A DNA stretch of 64,000 bases from Pseudoduganella flava (GTDB lineage: Bacteria > Pseudomonadota > Gammaproteobacteria > Burkholderiales > Burkholderiaceae_D). A program made the position numbers and the translations under genes. Location of the stretch: NCBI RefSeq assembly GCF_007830495.1, contig NZ_VLKW01000007.1, forward strand, positions 299,620 to 363,619. Reading direction: 5' to 3'. The notes under the pieces were generated by a model. It did no database searches. It was not told the DNA's origin and saw nothing but the letters and a program-made list of their open reading frames with translations. Of the stretch, positions 35,656-44,235 are shown piece by piece (the stretch's first letter is position 1; each line of letters starts with the position of its first letter).

Positions 35656-35752
35656 TGTTATGTAGTGCAGATAATGATGTGTTCGCGGTGGCGGCGCGGT
35701 CTTGCCGTATGGCATTAACCGGTCATTGTCTCACCAGTTCGCTACCGATTGA

Positions 35753-37123
35753 TTACTTCCCTGCATAAAATTCCGGCAGTGTCAGCACCGCCTCCAATCC
35801 GCCGCCTTCTCCGTTGGCAAGAGACAACGTTGCGCCGTGCTGCTCGGCGATATTGCGGGCGATCGTCAGGCCCAGCCCCGTTCCGCCGGACGCGCGCGAG
35901 CGGGAGCTTTCCAGGCGATAGAAGGGTTCGAACACCCGCGCCAGCTGGTCCTGCGGGATGCCCGGCCCTTCATCGCGGATGCGGATACGGGCCGCACCCG
36001 CCAGGCGTTCCACCGTCACGTGGGCCTTCTGGCCATATTTGACGGCGTTGTCAATCAGGTTCACGAGGCAGCGCCGCACGTCCAGCGGCCGGCCCAGCAA
36101 CGCCATGCCGGCGTGCCCCTTCAGCTCGACTGCCTGGCCCGCGTCGAGCGCATCGGCGCACACGCTGTCGAGCAGCGAATCCAGGTCCAGCTTCTGCATG
36201 GCGCCGTTCGTATCCATGCTGCGCGCCAGGTCGAGCCCCTCGCGGATCATCTGCTGCATCGCGGACAGGTCGCCGATCAGCTTCTGTTGCAGATCCTGGT
36301 CCCCCACCTTCTCCAGCCGCAGGCGCATTCGCGTCAGCGGCGTCTGCAGGTCATGCGTGATCGCCGCCAGCATCTCCGTGCGCTGCGCGATGTACTGCCG
36401 GATGCGGGCCTGCATCGCGTTGAACGCGGCGCTGGCCTGGCGGATCTCGGCGGCGCCCGTCAGCTCGAGCGGCGGCTTGTTGATGTCGTTGCCCAGGTCC
36501 TTCGCGGCCTGCGCCAGGTGCTTCAGCGGCTGCACCGTCATCCGCGTGATCAGGTAAGCCAGCACGGCCACGCACAACAGGAAAGGCACGAAGACAGCGT
36601 ACTCGTTGTGGCCGGTGGGCGGCGCGCCCCGCGGCGGCAGGATCGACAGCTTCAGCACTTGCCCATCCGTCATCACGATCTTCACGGACTCGCAGGTGCC
36701 GCGCCACTGGCCAGGGCCGAACACCGTCAAGGTGCGCGGCGGTCGCACGCAGGGCGGCGGGCGCTCCGCCATCGGGATCACCTGGAAGTCGCGCGGCAGG
36801 CGCTGCCCCAGCGCGATCGAGAATTCCGTGGGCGGGTGGACGGTCAGGTCGTTGTCGGTGGCGATTTCCAGCTTCACGCCGCTCTTGCTGGCCACGGCCA
36901 GGTATTGTGCGCGCGATTCGGGGCGGACGACGTCCGCCGTCTCGATGATCTGCTCGGCCCGCTCCAGTGCATGGAAGTTGCGGTAACGCTCCAGCGTGCG
37001 CTGGCGTTCGTTGACGGCCAGCCATTGGGTCAACGCCGCCGAGGCGATGATGCCGACCATCAGGGCGAGGAACACCCGCCCCGTCATCGAATTGACGAAC
37101 GCCTTCAGCGTGCCCATCGCCAC
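35753..37123 (-). CDS. Sensor histidine kinase (EnvZ/OmpR class)
   Basis: 456 aa with TM1 (about 16-36), a periplasmic sensor of about 135 residues, TM2 (about 176-195), a HAMP linker, a HisKA domain with His257 in AITHDLQTPL, and a HATPase_c domain (NLIDNAVKYG, DEGPGIP, GGTGLGL). The sensor holds two Cys (positions 125 and 144), which could form a disulfide, within a Pro-rich stretch. The start is GTG 37123 just after the regulator stop; ATG 37117 is also possible. It is probably co-transcribed with the response regulator and sits before the efflux genes. Confidence 0.92.
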   Translation of the reverse strand: MAMGTLKAFVNSMTGRVFLALMVGIIASAALTQWLAVNERQRTLERYRNFHALERAEQIIETADVVRPESRAQYLAVASKSGVKLEIATDNDLTVHPPTEFSIALGQRLPRDFQVIPMAERPPPCVRPPRTLTVFGPGQWRGTCESVKIVMTDGQVLKLSILPPRGAPPTGHNEYAVFVPFLLCVAVLAYLITRMTVQPLKHLAQAAKDLGNDINKPPLELTGAAEIRQASAAFNAMQARIRQYIAQRTEMLAAITHDLQTPLTRMRLRLEKVGDQDLQQKLIGDLSAMQQMIREGLDLARSMDTNGAMQKLDLDSLLDSVCADALDAGQAVELKGHAGMALLGRPLDVRRCLVNLIDNAVKYGQKAHVTVERLAGAARIRIRDEGPGIPQDQLARVFEPFYRLESSRSRASGGTGLGLTIARNIAEQHGATLSLANGEGGGLEAVLTLPEFYAGK

Positions 37124-37125
37124 GG

Positions 37126-37851
37126 TCAGGTGCGCGGCTCGACCGCGACGGTGCCCGCCAGCACATAGCCGCCGTTGCGCACCGTCTTGATGATCTGCGG
37201 CACCCGCGCGTCCTCACCCAGCTTCTGCCGCAGGCGGCTGATCTGGATGTCGATCGAGCGGTCGAACGGATCGGCGTCGCGGCCTTGCGTCAGGTTCAGC
37301 AGCTGGTCGCGGTTCAGCACCCGGTTGGGGTGCTCGAGGAAGACTTTCAACAAGCGGAATTCGGCGCCCGACAACATGATCACGACGCCATCCGGATTGA
37401 GCAGGTGACGCGCCGTCAGGTCCAGCGTCCACCCGGAGAAGCGGATCTGCGTGGCCTTGTCGACGCCGCCGGACGGCATCGCATTGCTGCGGCGCAGGAC
37501 GCTGCGGATCCGCGCCAGCAGCTCGCGCGGCTCGAACGGTTTCGGCAGGTAATCGTCCGCCCCCATTTCCAGGCCGAGGATGCGGTCCAGCGGCTCGCTG
37601 CGCGCCGTCAGCATGATGACGGGCAGGTTCGAGTGGGCGCGCAGCTTGCGGCACAACGTCAGGCCGTCCTCGCCGGGCAGGTTCAGGTCCAGCACGATCA
37701 GGTCCGGCTTCGTCTCGTCCAGCAGCTTCCACATGGCGGTGCCGTCCGCGGCCCCATGCGTGCGGTAGCCGTTGGACTCCAGGTAATCCGCCAGCAAGGT
37801 GCGGATATCGCGATCGTCGTCGACGATCAGAATGGTCGAGGTAGGCTCCAT
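37126..37851 (-). CDS. OmpR-family response regulator
   Basis: 241 aa. The receiver domain has the acidic pocket DDD (11-13), phospho-acceptor Asp55 in VLDLNLPGEDGL, the switch Thr in MLTAR and Lys in PKPF. The C-terminal winged helix is of the OmpR/PhoB type (FRLLKVFLEHPNRVLNRDQLL, DPFDRSIDIQISRLRQKLG, IKTVRNGGYVL). Sequence is closest in feel to OmpR itself (LNLPGEDGL). It is divergent from the Spy-like gene and upstream of the kinase and efflux genes, so these are likely targets. Confidence 0.94.
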   Translation of the reverse strand: MEPTSTILIVDDDRDIRTLLADYLESNGYRTHGAADGTAMWKLLDETKPDLIVLDLNLPGEDGLTLCRKLRAHSNLPVIMLTARSEPLDRILGLEMGADDYLPKPFEPRELLARIRSVLRRSNAMPSGGVDKATQIRFSGWTLDLTARHLLNPDGVVIMLSGAEFRLLKVFLEHPNRVLNRDQLLNLTQGRDADPFDRSIDIQISRLRQKLGEDARVPQIIKTVRNGGYVLAGTVAVEPRT

Positions 37852-38043
37852 GCCTCAATTATCGCCAGTTCGGCAGGCGAAGACCAACGGCGCTTTGTAT
37901 CGTCTTGTATATGATCTTTCCATAATGTACACGAAACAAACGGATACAAAAACGCGCCTCCAGGAAACGTCGGCGAAACACTGCGTTGAGAAGATGCAGA
38001 TGTGCGGTGCACATTTAAAAGCCAACCCTGGAAGGATTTAGAA

Positions 38044-38505
38044 ATGAATATTCTGCGTAAAAGCATTATCGCCGGTGTGACGGTTCTGAGCCTCGGCTCG
38101 GCGGCATTTGCCGCCCATGCGGAAGAAGCGCCGCCCAAACATCCCTATGCGGCAACGAAATTTGATCCAGCAAAACGTGCAGAGCGTTTCGAGCAACGCC
38201 AGCAAAAGCTGCACGACGCCCTGAAGCTGAATACCAGCCAGGAAGCTGCGTGGAAAACCTATATTGCCGCGATCGCACCGAAGCAACCGGCCGGCCATGC
38301 GGACCGGGTGGCGTTCAGGGAATTGCCGGCGCCACAGCGGATGGAAAAGTGGATCGAGTTGTCCAAAACCCGTCTGCAGCAACAGGAAACCCGGCTGTCC
38401 GCGTTGAAGACGTTCTATGCGACCTTGAGCCCGGCGCAGCAGAAAGTGTTTGACGAGCAGACCGCCGGCGGCCCCAATCACCGCGGCATGCATCGGCGCG
38501 GTTGA
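38044..38505 (+). CDS. Spy/CpxP-like periplasmic protein
   Basis: 153 aa with a signal peptide (SIIAGVTVLSLGSAAFAAHA) and a Gln/Arg-rich helical mature protein. It has two LTxxQ-like repeats (LNTSQEAAW and LSPAQQKVFDEQ), the signature of the Spy/CpxP envelope-stress family of periplasmic chaperones and repressors. ATG 38044 is preceded by GGAAGG; the in-frame upstream ATG at 38002 lacks a signal peptide at its start. It is divergent from a two-component system, as in other Bae/Cpx-type loci, and probably controlled by it. Confidence 0.8.
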   Translation: MNILRKSIIAGVTVLSLGSAAFAAHAEEAPPKHPYAATKFDPAKRAERFEQRQQKLHDALKLNTSQEAAWKTYIAAIAPKQPAGHADRVAFRELPAPQRMEKWIELSKTRLQQQETRLSALKTFYATLSPAQQKVFDEQTAGGPNHRGMHRRG

Positions 38506-38571
38506 AGCCCTCCGCTTGTGCCAGATCAAGGCGTGTTCGCGCCAGATTCTGGCATGGAGGGAGTAAAAGAA

Positions 38572-38600
38572 GGGGCGCCTCTGCGGGCGCCCCTTGTTCT
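38572..38600. terminator. Convergent terminator between Spy-like gene and dsbD
   Basis: GGGGCGCC and GGCGCCCC form an 8-bp GC stem with TTGTTCTT on the plus side and a T/C-rich run on the minus side. Confidence 0.65.
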
Positions 38601-38608
38601 TCCGGCCG

Positions 38609-40384
38609 TTACGGCAGCTTGGAGAGCGACTGCAGGAACTTGCCGCTGTCCTGGAAACCGATCACCCGGCTGTCGGCAATCTCGTTGCCTTGGGCATCGA
38701 AGAATATGATGCCCGGCGGGCCGAATAACTTGAAGCGCTGCAGCAGCGCCTTGTCGTCCGTATTATTCGCGGTAACGTCGGCCTGGATCAGGATCGTGTT
38801 CGCCAGGCGTTGCTGCACGTTTTTGTCCGTAAAGGTCAGCTTTTCCATTTCCTTGCATGACACGCACCAGTCGGCATAAAAATCGAGCATCACGGTTTTA
38901 CCGCCGGTATTCCCGAGAACATTATCCAATTCAGCGATATTACGGATGCGTTTGAATTCCAGGCCTTTTTCGACGCCGCCGCGCAAATGGGCCAGCGGTG
39001 CCAATGGATCGCGCGCGCCGGTCGCCACGCCGATCATTTGAATGATGCCGAAAGCAATGAACAGCACGGCGACGGTTTGCGCGATCCAGCCTTTATAGGT
39101 GCGCAGCAGATAAATGCCGTAGGCAATTCCCAACAACGTCCAGCCGGCCATCTGCACGACGGGCGGCAAGACGGGCGACACCAGCCACCACGCCATCGCG
39201 ATCATCAGCACGCCGAAGAAGCGCTTGACGCCGTCCATCCACGCGCCGGCGCGGGGCAGCAATGCGCCGGCCGACACCCCGACGAGAATCAGCGGCAGGC
39301 TCATGCCGACCGCCATCGAGAACAGTGCGCTGCCGCCGACGACGACGTTGCGCGTCTGGCTGATGTAGACAAGCGCACCTGCCAGCGGCGCCGCCACGCA
39401 CGGGCCGACGATCAACGCCGAGATCGCGCCCATCGCGAACACGCCAGCCAGCTTGCCGCCGGACTGCCGTCCCGACGCGGCCGCCAGCCGCGTCTGCAGC
39501 ACGGCCGGCACCTGCAACTCGTAGACGCCGAACATCGACAATGCCAGCAGGACCATCAGCACGCCGAACGTTCCCAGCACCCAGGGGTTCTGGAGCTCGG
39601 CAGCCAGGCCGCGACCGGCGAGGCCAGCGGCCACGCCGAGCGCCGTGTAGACGAGCGCCATGCCCAGCGAGTAGCTGAGCGACAGCGCGAAGCCGCGGGC
39701 CCGCGTTGCCTTGTCGCCTTCGCCGGCGATGATCGACGACAGGATCGGCACCATCGGCAGCACGCACGGCGTGAACGCGAGGCCCAGCCCCAGCAGCACG
39801 AACAGCGGCACGATGACGGCCAGGCGGCCGTCGTGCAGCGCGCCTTCGATGCGGCCCATCTCGCTCTGCGGCGCGGCGGCCGCCGCCGGCACATCCGGTG
39901 GCAGATCGACCTGCGCGTCGCCGGCGCGGCTCATTGCCGGCAGGCTGAAGGGGGCGCCGCTGCCGCCAGTGGGAGACAGCCGCGCCGTCGCATCCTGCGG
40001 CGAGTAGCACAGGCCCTTGTCGGAACAGCCCTGCCCCGTCGCCGTCAGTGTGAACGCGGCGGCCGCTTCGACGGGAATGCGGATCGTCACGCTGTGGCGG
40101 TACGTCTCGACTTCCTTGTTGAACGTCTCGTCGAACTTCACTTTGCCCGGCGGGATCTGCGGCGCGCCCAGCTGCGCGCCGGCGGCGCGGAACGCGAAGC
40201 GCTCGCGGTACATGTAGTAGCCTTCGGCGATCTTCCACGTCGCCTCGATGGTCTTGCCGTCGACGACGCGGGCGGAGAACTGGAACGCGACTTGGGGATC
40301 GAGGAATTCCTCGTCGGCCCGGACGGGCGACAGCAGGAACAGGAACGCGGCAATCGCGGCAAACAGGCGCGGCAGGATGGACAT
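38609..40384 (-). CDS. dsbD: Thiol:disulfide interchange protein DsbD
   Basis: Transfers reductant from cytoplasmic thioredoxin across the inner membrane to periplasmic DsbC, DsbG and cytochrome c maturation factors. 591 aa with a signal peptide, N-terminal immunoglobulin-like domain with its Cys pair (GCSDKGLCYSP), an eight-helix membrane domain with paired Cys (FTPCVLPMVP and VGPCVAAPLAG), and a C-terminal thioredoxin fold with CVSC at 507-510. The start MSILPRL at 40384 begins the signal peptide; the frame extends 15 codons further upstream without homology. It lies after rplQ, separated by a terminator. Confidence 0.95.
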   Translation of the reverse strand: MSILPRLFAAIAAFLFLLSPVRADEEFLDPQVAFQFSARVVDGKTIEATWKIAEGYYMYRERFAFRAAGAQLGAPQIPPGKVKFDETFNKEVETYRHSVTIRIPVEAAAAFTLTATGQGCSDKGLCYSPQDATARLSPTGGSGAPFSLPAMSRAGDAQVDLPPDVPAAAAAPQSEMGRIEGALHDGRLAVIVPLFVLLGLGLAFTPCVLPMVPILSSIIAGEGDKATRARGFALSLSYSLGMALVYTALGVAAGLAGRGLAAELQNPWVLGTFGVLMVLLALSMFGVYELQVPAVLQTRLAAASGRQSGGKLAGVFAMGAISALIVGPCVAAPLAGALVYISQTRNVVVGGSALFSMAVGMSLPLILVGVSAGALLPRAGAWMDGVKRFFGVLMIAMAWWLVSPVLPPVVQMAGWTLLGIAYGIYLLRTYKGWIAQTVAVLFIAFGIIQMIGVATGARDPLAPLAHLRGGVEKGLEFKRIRNIAELDNVLGNTGGKTVMLDFYADWCVSCKEMEKLTFTDKNVQQRLANTILIQADVTANNTDDKALLQRFKLFGPPGIIFFDAQGNEIADSRVIGFQDSGKFLQSLSKLP

Positions 40385-40431
40385 ACGGCTACTCGTGCAA
40401 TGGAACTGCCTGATGGTACACCAGCGCAAAA

Positions 40432-40459
40432 GAAAAAGCCGGGCAAGCCCGGCTTTTTC
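40432..40459. terminator. Bidirectional intrinsic terminator after rplQ
   Basis: A perfect 13-bp hairpin, GAAAAAGCCGGGC and GCCCGGCTTTTTC with a 2-nt loop, T-runs on both strands. It ends the alpha operon. Confidence 0.88.
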
Positions 40460-40474
40460 ATCAGACAGCGAAGA

Positions 40475-40873
40475 TTACTCTTCAGCGGTCGGTGCTGCTT
40501 CGACGTCGGTCGGTTCCGGACGGTCCACCAGCTCGACGTAAGCCATCGGTGCGTTGTCGCCGACGCGGAAGCCCATCTTCAGGATACGCAGGTAGCCGCC
40601 GTTGCGGTTTGCGTAACGCGGGCCCAGTTCAGCGAACAGCTTCAGGACGATTTCACGATCGCGCAGGCGGGAGAATGCCAGACGCTTGTTGGCCAGCGAA
40701 TCGGTCTTGCCCAGGGTCAGGATCGGCTCGACAACGCGGCGCAGTTCTTTTGCCTTCGGCAGCGTGGTCTTGATCGCTTCGTGGCGCAGCAGCGAAACGG
40801 TCATGTTGCGCAGCATTGCCAGACGGTGGGACGAGGTACGGTTCAGTTTACGGAGGCCGTGACGGTGACGCAT
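40475..40873 (-). CDS. rplQ: 50S ribosomal protein L17
   Basis: 132 aa, starting MRHRHGLRKLNRTSSHR, the invariant L17 N-terminus. It binds 23S rRNA near the exit tunnel. It is the last gene of the ribosomal cluster, 120 bases after rpoA and before a strong terminator. Its acidic C-terminal tail (EPTDVEAAPTAEE) is longer than in E. coli L17 but usual in Betaproteobacteria. Confidence 0.98.
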   Translation of the reverse strand: MRHRHGLRKLNRTSSHRLAMLRNMTVSLLRHEAIKTTLPKAKELRRVVEPILTLGKTDSLANKRLAFSRLRDREIVLKLFAELGPRYANRNGGYLRILKMGFRVGDNAPMAYVELVDRPEPTDVEAAPTAEE

Positions 40874-40993
40874 GGTACTTCCTTTCGATAATGTTTAAAT
40901 CCGAACTCTTCGATCGCCAGACGGGTGAACGTCAGGCGCGGGTCGGTTAGTAAGATAAAACGCCCGCGGCAACATGCCGCGGGCGGTACTGCA

Positions 40994-41971
40994 TTACTTC
41001 TCGAGACCAGCCGGCGGCCAGTTTTCCAGCTTCATGCCCAGGGTCAGACCACGGGAAGCCAGGACTTCCTTGATCTCGTTCAGCGACTTGCGGCCCAGGT
41101 TCGGCGTCTTCAGCAGCTCGTTTTCCGAACGCTGGATCAGGTCGCCGATGTAGTAGATGTTCTCGGCCTTCAGGCAGTTCGCGGAACGGACCGTCAGTTC
41201 CAGGTCGTCCACCGGACGCAGCAGGATCGGATCGACAAGCGGAGCACGCGACGGTGCTTCGGCGGCGGCTTCCGTGCCTTCCAGCGCGGCGAACACGTTC
41301 AGCTGGTCAACCAGCACGCGGGCCGACTGGCGGATCGCTTCTTCCGGCGTGATCACGCCGTTCGTCTCGATGTTGATGATCAGCTTGTCCAGGTCGGTAC
41401 GCTGTTCGACACGAGCCGATTCCACGGCGTACGACACGCGGCGCACTGGCGAGAACGATGCGTCCAGGATGATGCGGCCAATCGTCTTGTTCGTGTCTTC
41501 CGACAGGCGACGGACGTTACCCGGCACGTAGCCACGGCCTTTTTCGACCTTGATCTGCATGTCCAGCTTGCCGCCTGCGGTCAGGTGAGCAATCACGTGA
41601 TCCGGGTTGATCAGTTCCACGTCGTGCGGCAGATCGATGTCCGATGCCAGCACGGCGCCTTCGCCTTCCTTCTTCAGGGTCAGCGTGACGGAATCGCGGT
41701 TGTGGACCTTGAAGACCACGCCCTTCAGGTTCAGCAGCAGGTCAACCACGTCTTCCTGCACACCGTCCAGCGACGAGTACTCGTGCACGACACCGGCGAT
41801 GGTGACTTCGGTCGGCGCGTAGCCGATCATCGACGACAGCAGCACGCGACGCAGGGCATTGCCCAGCGTGTGGCCGTAGCCACGCTCGAACGGCTCCATC
41901 ACGACTTTTGCGTGACCGGCGCCCAGCGTTTCGACGTCGATGATACGTGGTTTCAACAAACTGTTTTGCAT
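40994..41971 (-). CDS. rpoA: RNA polymerase alpha subunit
   Basis: 325 aa. The N-terminal domain (assembly and beta/beta-prime contacts) includes GYGHTLGNALRRVLLSSM; the C-terminal domain (UP element and activator binding) includes the helix-hairpin segment LGRKSLNEIKEVLASRG. Length matches other Betaproteobacteria. It lies between rpsD and rplQ, as in the alpha operon. Confidence 0.99.
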   Translation of the reverse strand: MQNSLLKPRIIDVETLGAGHAKVVMEPFERGYGHTLGNALRRVLLSSMIGYAPTEVTIAGVVHEYSSLDGVQEDVVDLLLNLKGVVFKVHNRDSVTLTLKKEGEGAVLASDIDLPHDVELINPDHVIAHLTAGGKLDMQIKVEKGRGYVPGNVRRLSEDTNKTIGRIILDASFSPVRRVSYAVESARVEQRTDLDKLIINIETNGVITPEEAIRQSARVLVDQLNVFAALEGTEAAAEAPSRAPLVDPILLRPVDDLELTVRSANCLKAENIYYIGDLIQRSENELLKTPNLGRKSLNEIKEVLASRGLTLGMKLENWPPAGLEK

Positions 41972-42089
41972 TGTTAAATGTCCTTTTCATTACCCTCGGC
42001 TCGTTACACCGATAAGGCTGATGGCATTAGTGAAAATGCCCACTGCTAGGAGTGGGCTTGGTACAACTGGACTACAGCGTCAACAACGA

Positions 42090-42713
42090 TTAACGCGAAT
42101 ACAGTTCGACGATCAGCGATTCGTTGACGTCGGCGGCGATTTCGCTACGCTCCGGCAGCGACTTGAAGGTGCCTTCCATTTTCTTGGAATCGACGGACAC
42201 CCATGCCGGCATGCCGACTTGTTCAGCCAGCGACAGCGCTTCGACGATACGGGTCTGCTTCTTGGCCTTTTCGCGCACGGCGATCACGTCGCCGACCTTG
42301 ATGACGTACGACGGGATGTTCACGACGTTGCCGTTCACGGTGAACGCTTTGTGCGACACCAGCTGACGCGCTTCAGCGCGGGTCGAGCCGAAGCCCATGC
42401 GGTAAGCAACGTTGTCCAGGCGGGTTTCCAGCAGGGACAGCAGCGTTTCGCCGGTGTTGCCTTTGCGGCGGTCGGCTTCGGCGAAGTAGCGGCGGAACTG
42501 ACGCTCCAGGATGCCGTACATACGCTTGACCTTCTGCTTTTCGCGCAGCTGGTTGCCGTAGTCGGAGGTGCGGGCACCCGACTTGACGCCGTGCTGGCCA
42601 GGCTTGATGTCCAGCTTGCACTTGGAGTCCAGCGAGCGGCGTGCGCTCTTCAGGAACAGGTCGGTGCCTTCACGGCGGGAGAGTTTTGCTTTCGGTCCGA
42701 TATAACGTGCCAC
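42090..42713 (-). CDS. rpsD: 30S ribosomal protein S4
   Basis: 207 aa, a primary binder of 16S rRNA. The start is GTG at 42713 (VARYIGPKAKLSRREG) with AAGGAA upstream, giving exactly the normal length; the open frame extends further. The S4 RNA-binding domain begins near RLDNVAYRMGFGSTRAEARQ. The N-terminus has no zinc Cys cluster. It is preceded by an unusually long spacer from rpsK. Confidence 0.98.
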   Translation of the reverse strand: MARYIGPKAKLSRREGTDLFLKSARRSLDSKCKLDIKPGQHGVKSGARTSDYGNQLREKQKVKRMYGILERQFRRYFAEADRRKGNTGETLLSLLETRLDNVAYRMGFGSTRAEARQLVSHKAFTVNGNVVNIPSYVIKVGDVIAVREKAKKQTRIVEALSLAEQVGMPAWVSVDSKKMEGTFKSLPERSEIAADVNESLIVELYSR

Positions 42714-43058
42714 GGTGGTTTCCTTAAATAATAAAAATGACGCCCCAGCGCCGCATCGGATGCGGCCAGGCGCTAGTCTGGTGTGTGCCAGACGGTGGCT
42801 CAACAAGCCTGACCAAAAAAATGGACAGGCGAAAATAGCCGGACAGTATAACCGTTTCCGATCAACTGTTCCAGCGATTTTTGCTACGAGCGACGGTGGC
42901 CGGCCGTGCAGCGCACGGGCCGGCCATTGTCGAATTTCCGCGGGATTCCTCGAAGGAGCTTCCCAGGCGGGAATCAGATACGACGAATCGATCGGCCTGA
43001 CGGCAACCAGTCCATATGGACCGGATCCGCGCAGAATCGCTCCGTTGCCGTACCCGAA
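42714..43058 (-). other. Long spacer between rpsK and rpsD
   Basis: About 345 bases, where these genes are usually adjacent. I see no credible gene. It holds a GC-rich hairpin at 42898-42925 (GGCCGGCCGTGC and GCACGGGCCGGCC) with no T-run, so a leader or processing structure is more likely than a terminator. S4 autoregulation in this leader is possible but unproven. Confidence 0.6.
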
Positions 43059-43463
43059 TTAGATACGACGGCGCTTCGGCGGACGGCAGCCGTTGTGCGG
43101 CACTGGCGTCACGTCCTGGATCTCGGTGATCTTGATACCCAGGTTGTTCAGCGCGCGAACAGCGGATTCGCGACCCGGGCCCGGGCCCTTGATGCGCACT
43201 TCCAGGTTCTTCACGCCGCATTCCTGAGCAACTTTACCAGCCGCTTCGGCAGCAACCTGCGCTGCGAACGGGGTCGACTTACGGGAGCCCTTGAAGCCGG
43301 CGCCACCGGAAGTTGCCCACGACAGAGCGTTGCCCTGACGGTCGGTGATCGTGATGATCGTGTTGTTGAAGGAAGCGTGAACGTGAGCGATACCTTCAGC
43401 GACGTTCTTTTTGACCTTCTTACGAACGCGCGCTGCTGCTGCGCTGCTTTGTTGCTTAGCCAT
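43059..43463 (-). CDS. rpsK: 30S ribosomal protein S11
   Basis: 134 aa. The invariant C-terminus NGCRPPKRRRI and the core ITDRQGNALSWATSGG identify it. It forms part of the 30S platform. It follows rpsM by 14 bases. The basic N-terminal extension (VRKKVKKNVAEG) is normal for Betaproteobacteria. Confidence 0.99.
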   Translation of the reverse strand: MAKQQSSAAAARVRKKVKKNVAEGIAHVHASFNNTIITITDRQGNALSWATSGGAGFKGSRKSTPFAAQVAAEAAGKVAQECGVKNLEVRIKGPGPGRESAVRALNNLGIKITEIQDVTPVPHNGCRPPKRRRI

Positions 43464-43477
43464 AGTGGTTCCCTAGA

Positions 43478-43843
43478 TTATTTCTTCAGCGATTGAGCGG
43501 CTTTGCGCGGACCTTTGCGGGTACGTGCATTGGTACGGGTGCGCTGGCCGCGGACCGGCAGGCCCTTGCGGTGACGCATGCCGCGGTAGCAACCCAGGTC
43601 CATCAGACGCTTGATGTTCATCGACAGTTCACGGCGCAGATCGCCTTCAACAACGAACTTGCCGATCTCATCACGCAGCTTTTCCAGCTCGCTGTCGTCC
43701 AGGTCCTTGATCTTCTTGTTGGTCGCCACACCCGTCTGTGCGCAGATGAACTGCGCGCGCGGACGGCCGATACCGTAAATTGCCGTCAGGCCGATCACGG
43801 TGTGCTGATGATTTGGGATGTTAACCCCTGCAATACGTGCCAT
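43478..43843 (-). CDS. rpsM: 30S ribosomal protein S13
   Basis: 121 aa with the N-terminal MARIAGVNIPNHQH and the C-terminal basic GLPVRGQRTRTNARTRKGP that reaches the decoding area and tRNAs. Length is normal. It follows rpmJ by 14 bases. Confidence 0.99.
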   Translation of the reverse strand: MARIAGVNIPNHQHTVIGLTAIYGIGRPRAQFICAQTGVATNKKIKDLDDSELEKLRDEIGKFVVEGDLRRELSMNIKRLMDLGCYRGMRHRKGLPVRGQRTRTNARTRKGPRKAAQSLKK

Positions 43844-43857
43844 TCGTTATTCCTCGA

Positions 43858-43971
43858 TTAACCTTGACGCTGTTTGTGACGCGGTTCGACGCAGATAACA
43901 CGAACGACGCCCTTGCGCTTGATGATCTTGCAGTTGCGGCAGATCCGCTTGACTGAAGCGTTAACTTTCAT
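43858..43971 (-). CDS. rpmJ: 50S ribosomal protein L36
   Basis: 37 aa, too short for most gene callers. Read on the minus strand it gives MKVNASVKRICRNCK and ends VEPRHKQRQG. The zinc ribbon is intact (Cys11, Cys14, Cys27, His32), so this is the zinc-binding form. It sits between infA and rpsM, its usual place. Confidence 0.96.
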   Translation of the reverse strand: MKVNASVKRICRNCKIIKRKGVVRVICVEPRHKQRQG

Positions 43972-44002
43972 TTTGCACTCTCTTTGGATTCGATTTTTAC
44001 AA

Positions 44003-44221
44003 TTACTTGGTCCGGAACACGATACGGGCCCGGGAGAGGTCGTACGGCGTCAACTCCACCGTGACCTTGTCGCCGGGGAGAATGCGGATATAGTTCATCC
44101 GCATTTTACCCGAAATGTGGCCAAGAACCACGTGGCCGTTTTCCAGCTTTACTCGAAATGTTGCATTCGGCAGATTCTCCAGAATCTCGCCCTGCATCTG
44201 TATAACGTCGTCTTTTGCCAT
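44003..44221 (-). CDS. infA: Translation initiation factor IF-1
   Basis: 72 aa OB-fold protein that occupies the ribosomal A site during initiation. Sequence MAKDDVIQMQGEILENLPNA and LSRARIVFRTK is diagnostic. It lies between secY and rpmJ. Betaproteobacteria often have a second infA copy elsewhere; that cannot be tested here. Confidence 0.98.
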   Translation of the reverse strand: MAKDDVIQMQGEILENLPNATFRVKLENGHVVLGHISGKMRMNYIRILPGDKVTVELTPYDLSRARIVFRTK

Positions 44222-44235
44222 GGTGACCTTGTCGC

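Noticed and set aside
42898..42925. GC hairpin in the rpsK-rpsD spacer as an intrinsic terminator
   Set aside because: No T-run follows on the minus strand, and termination there would cut off rpsD, rpoA and rplQ.
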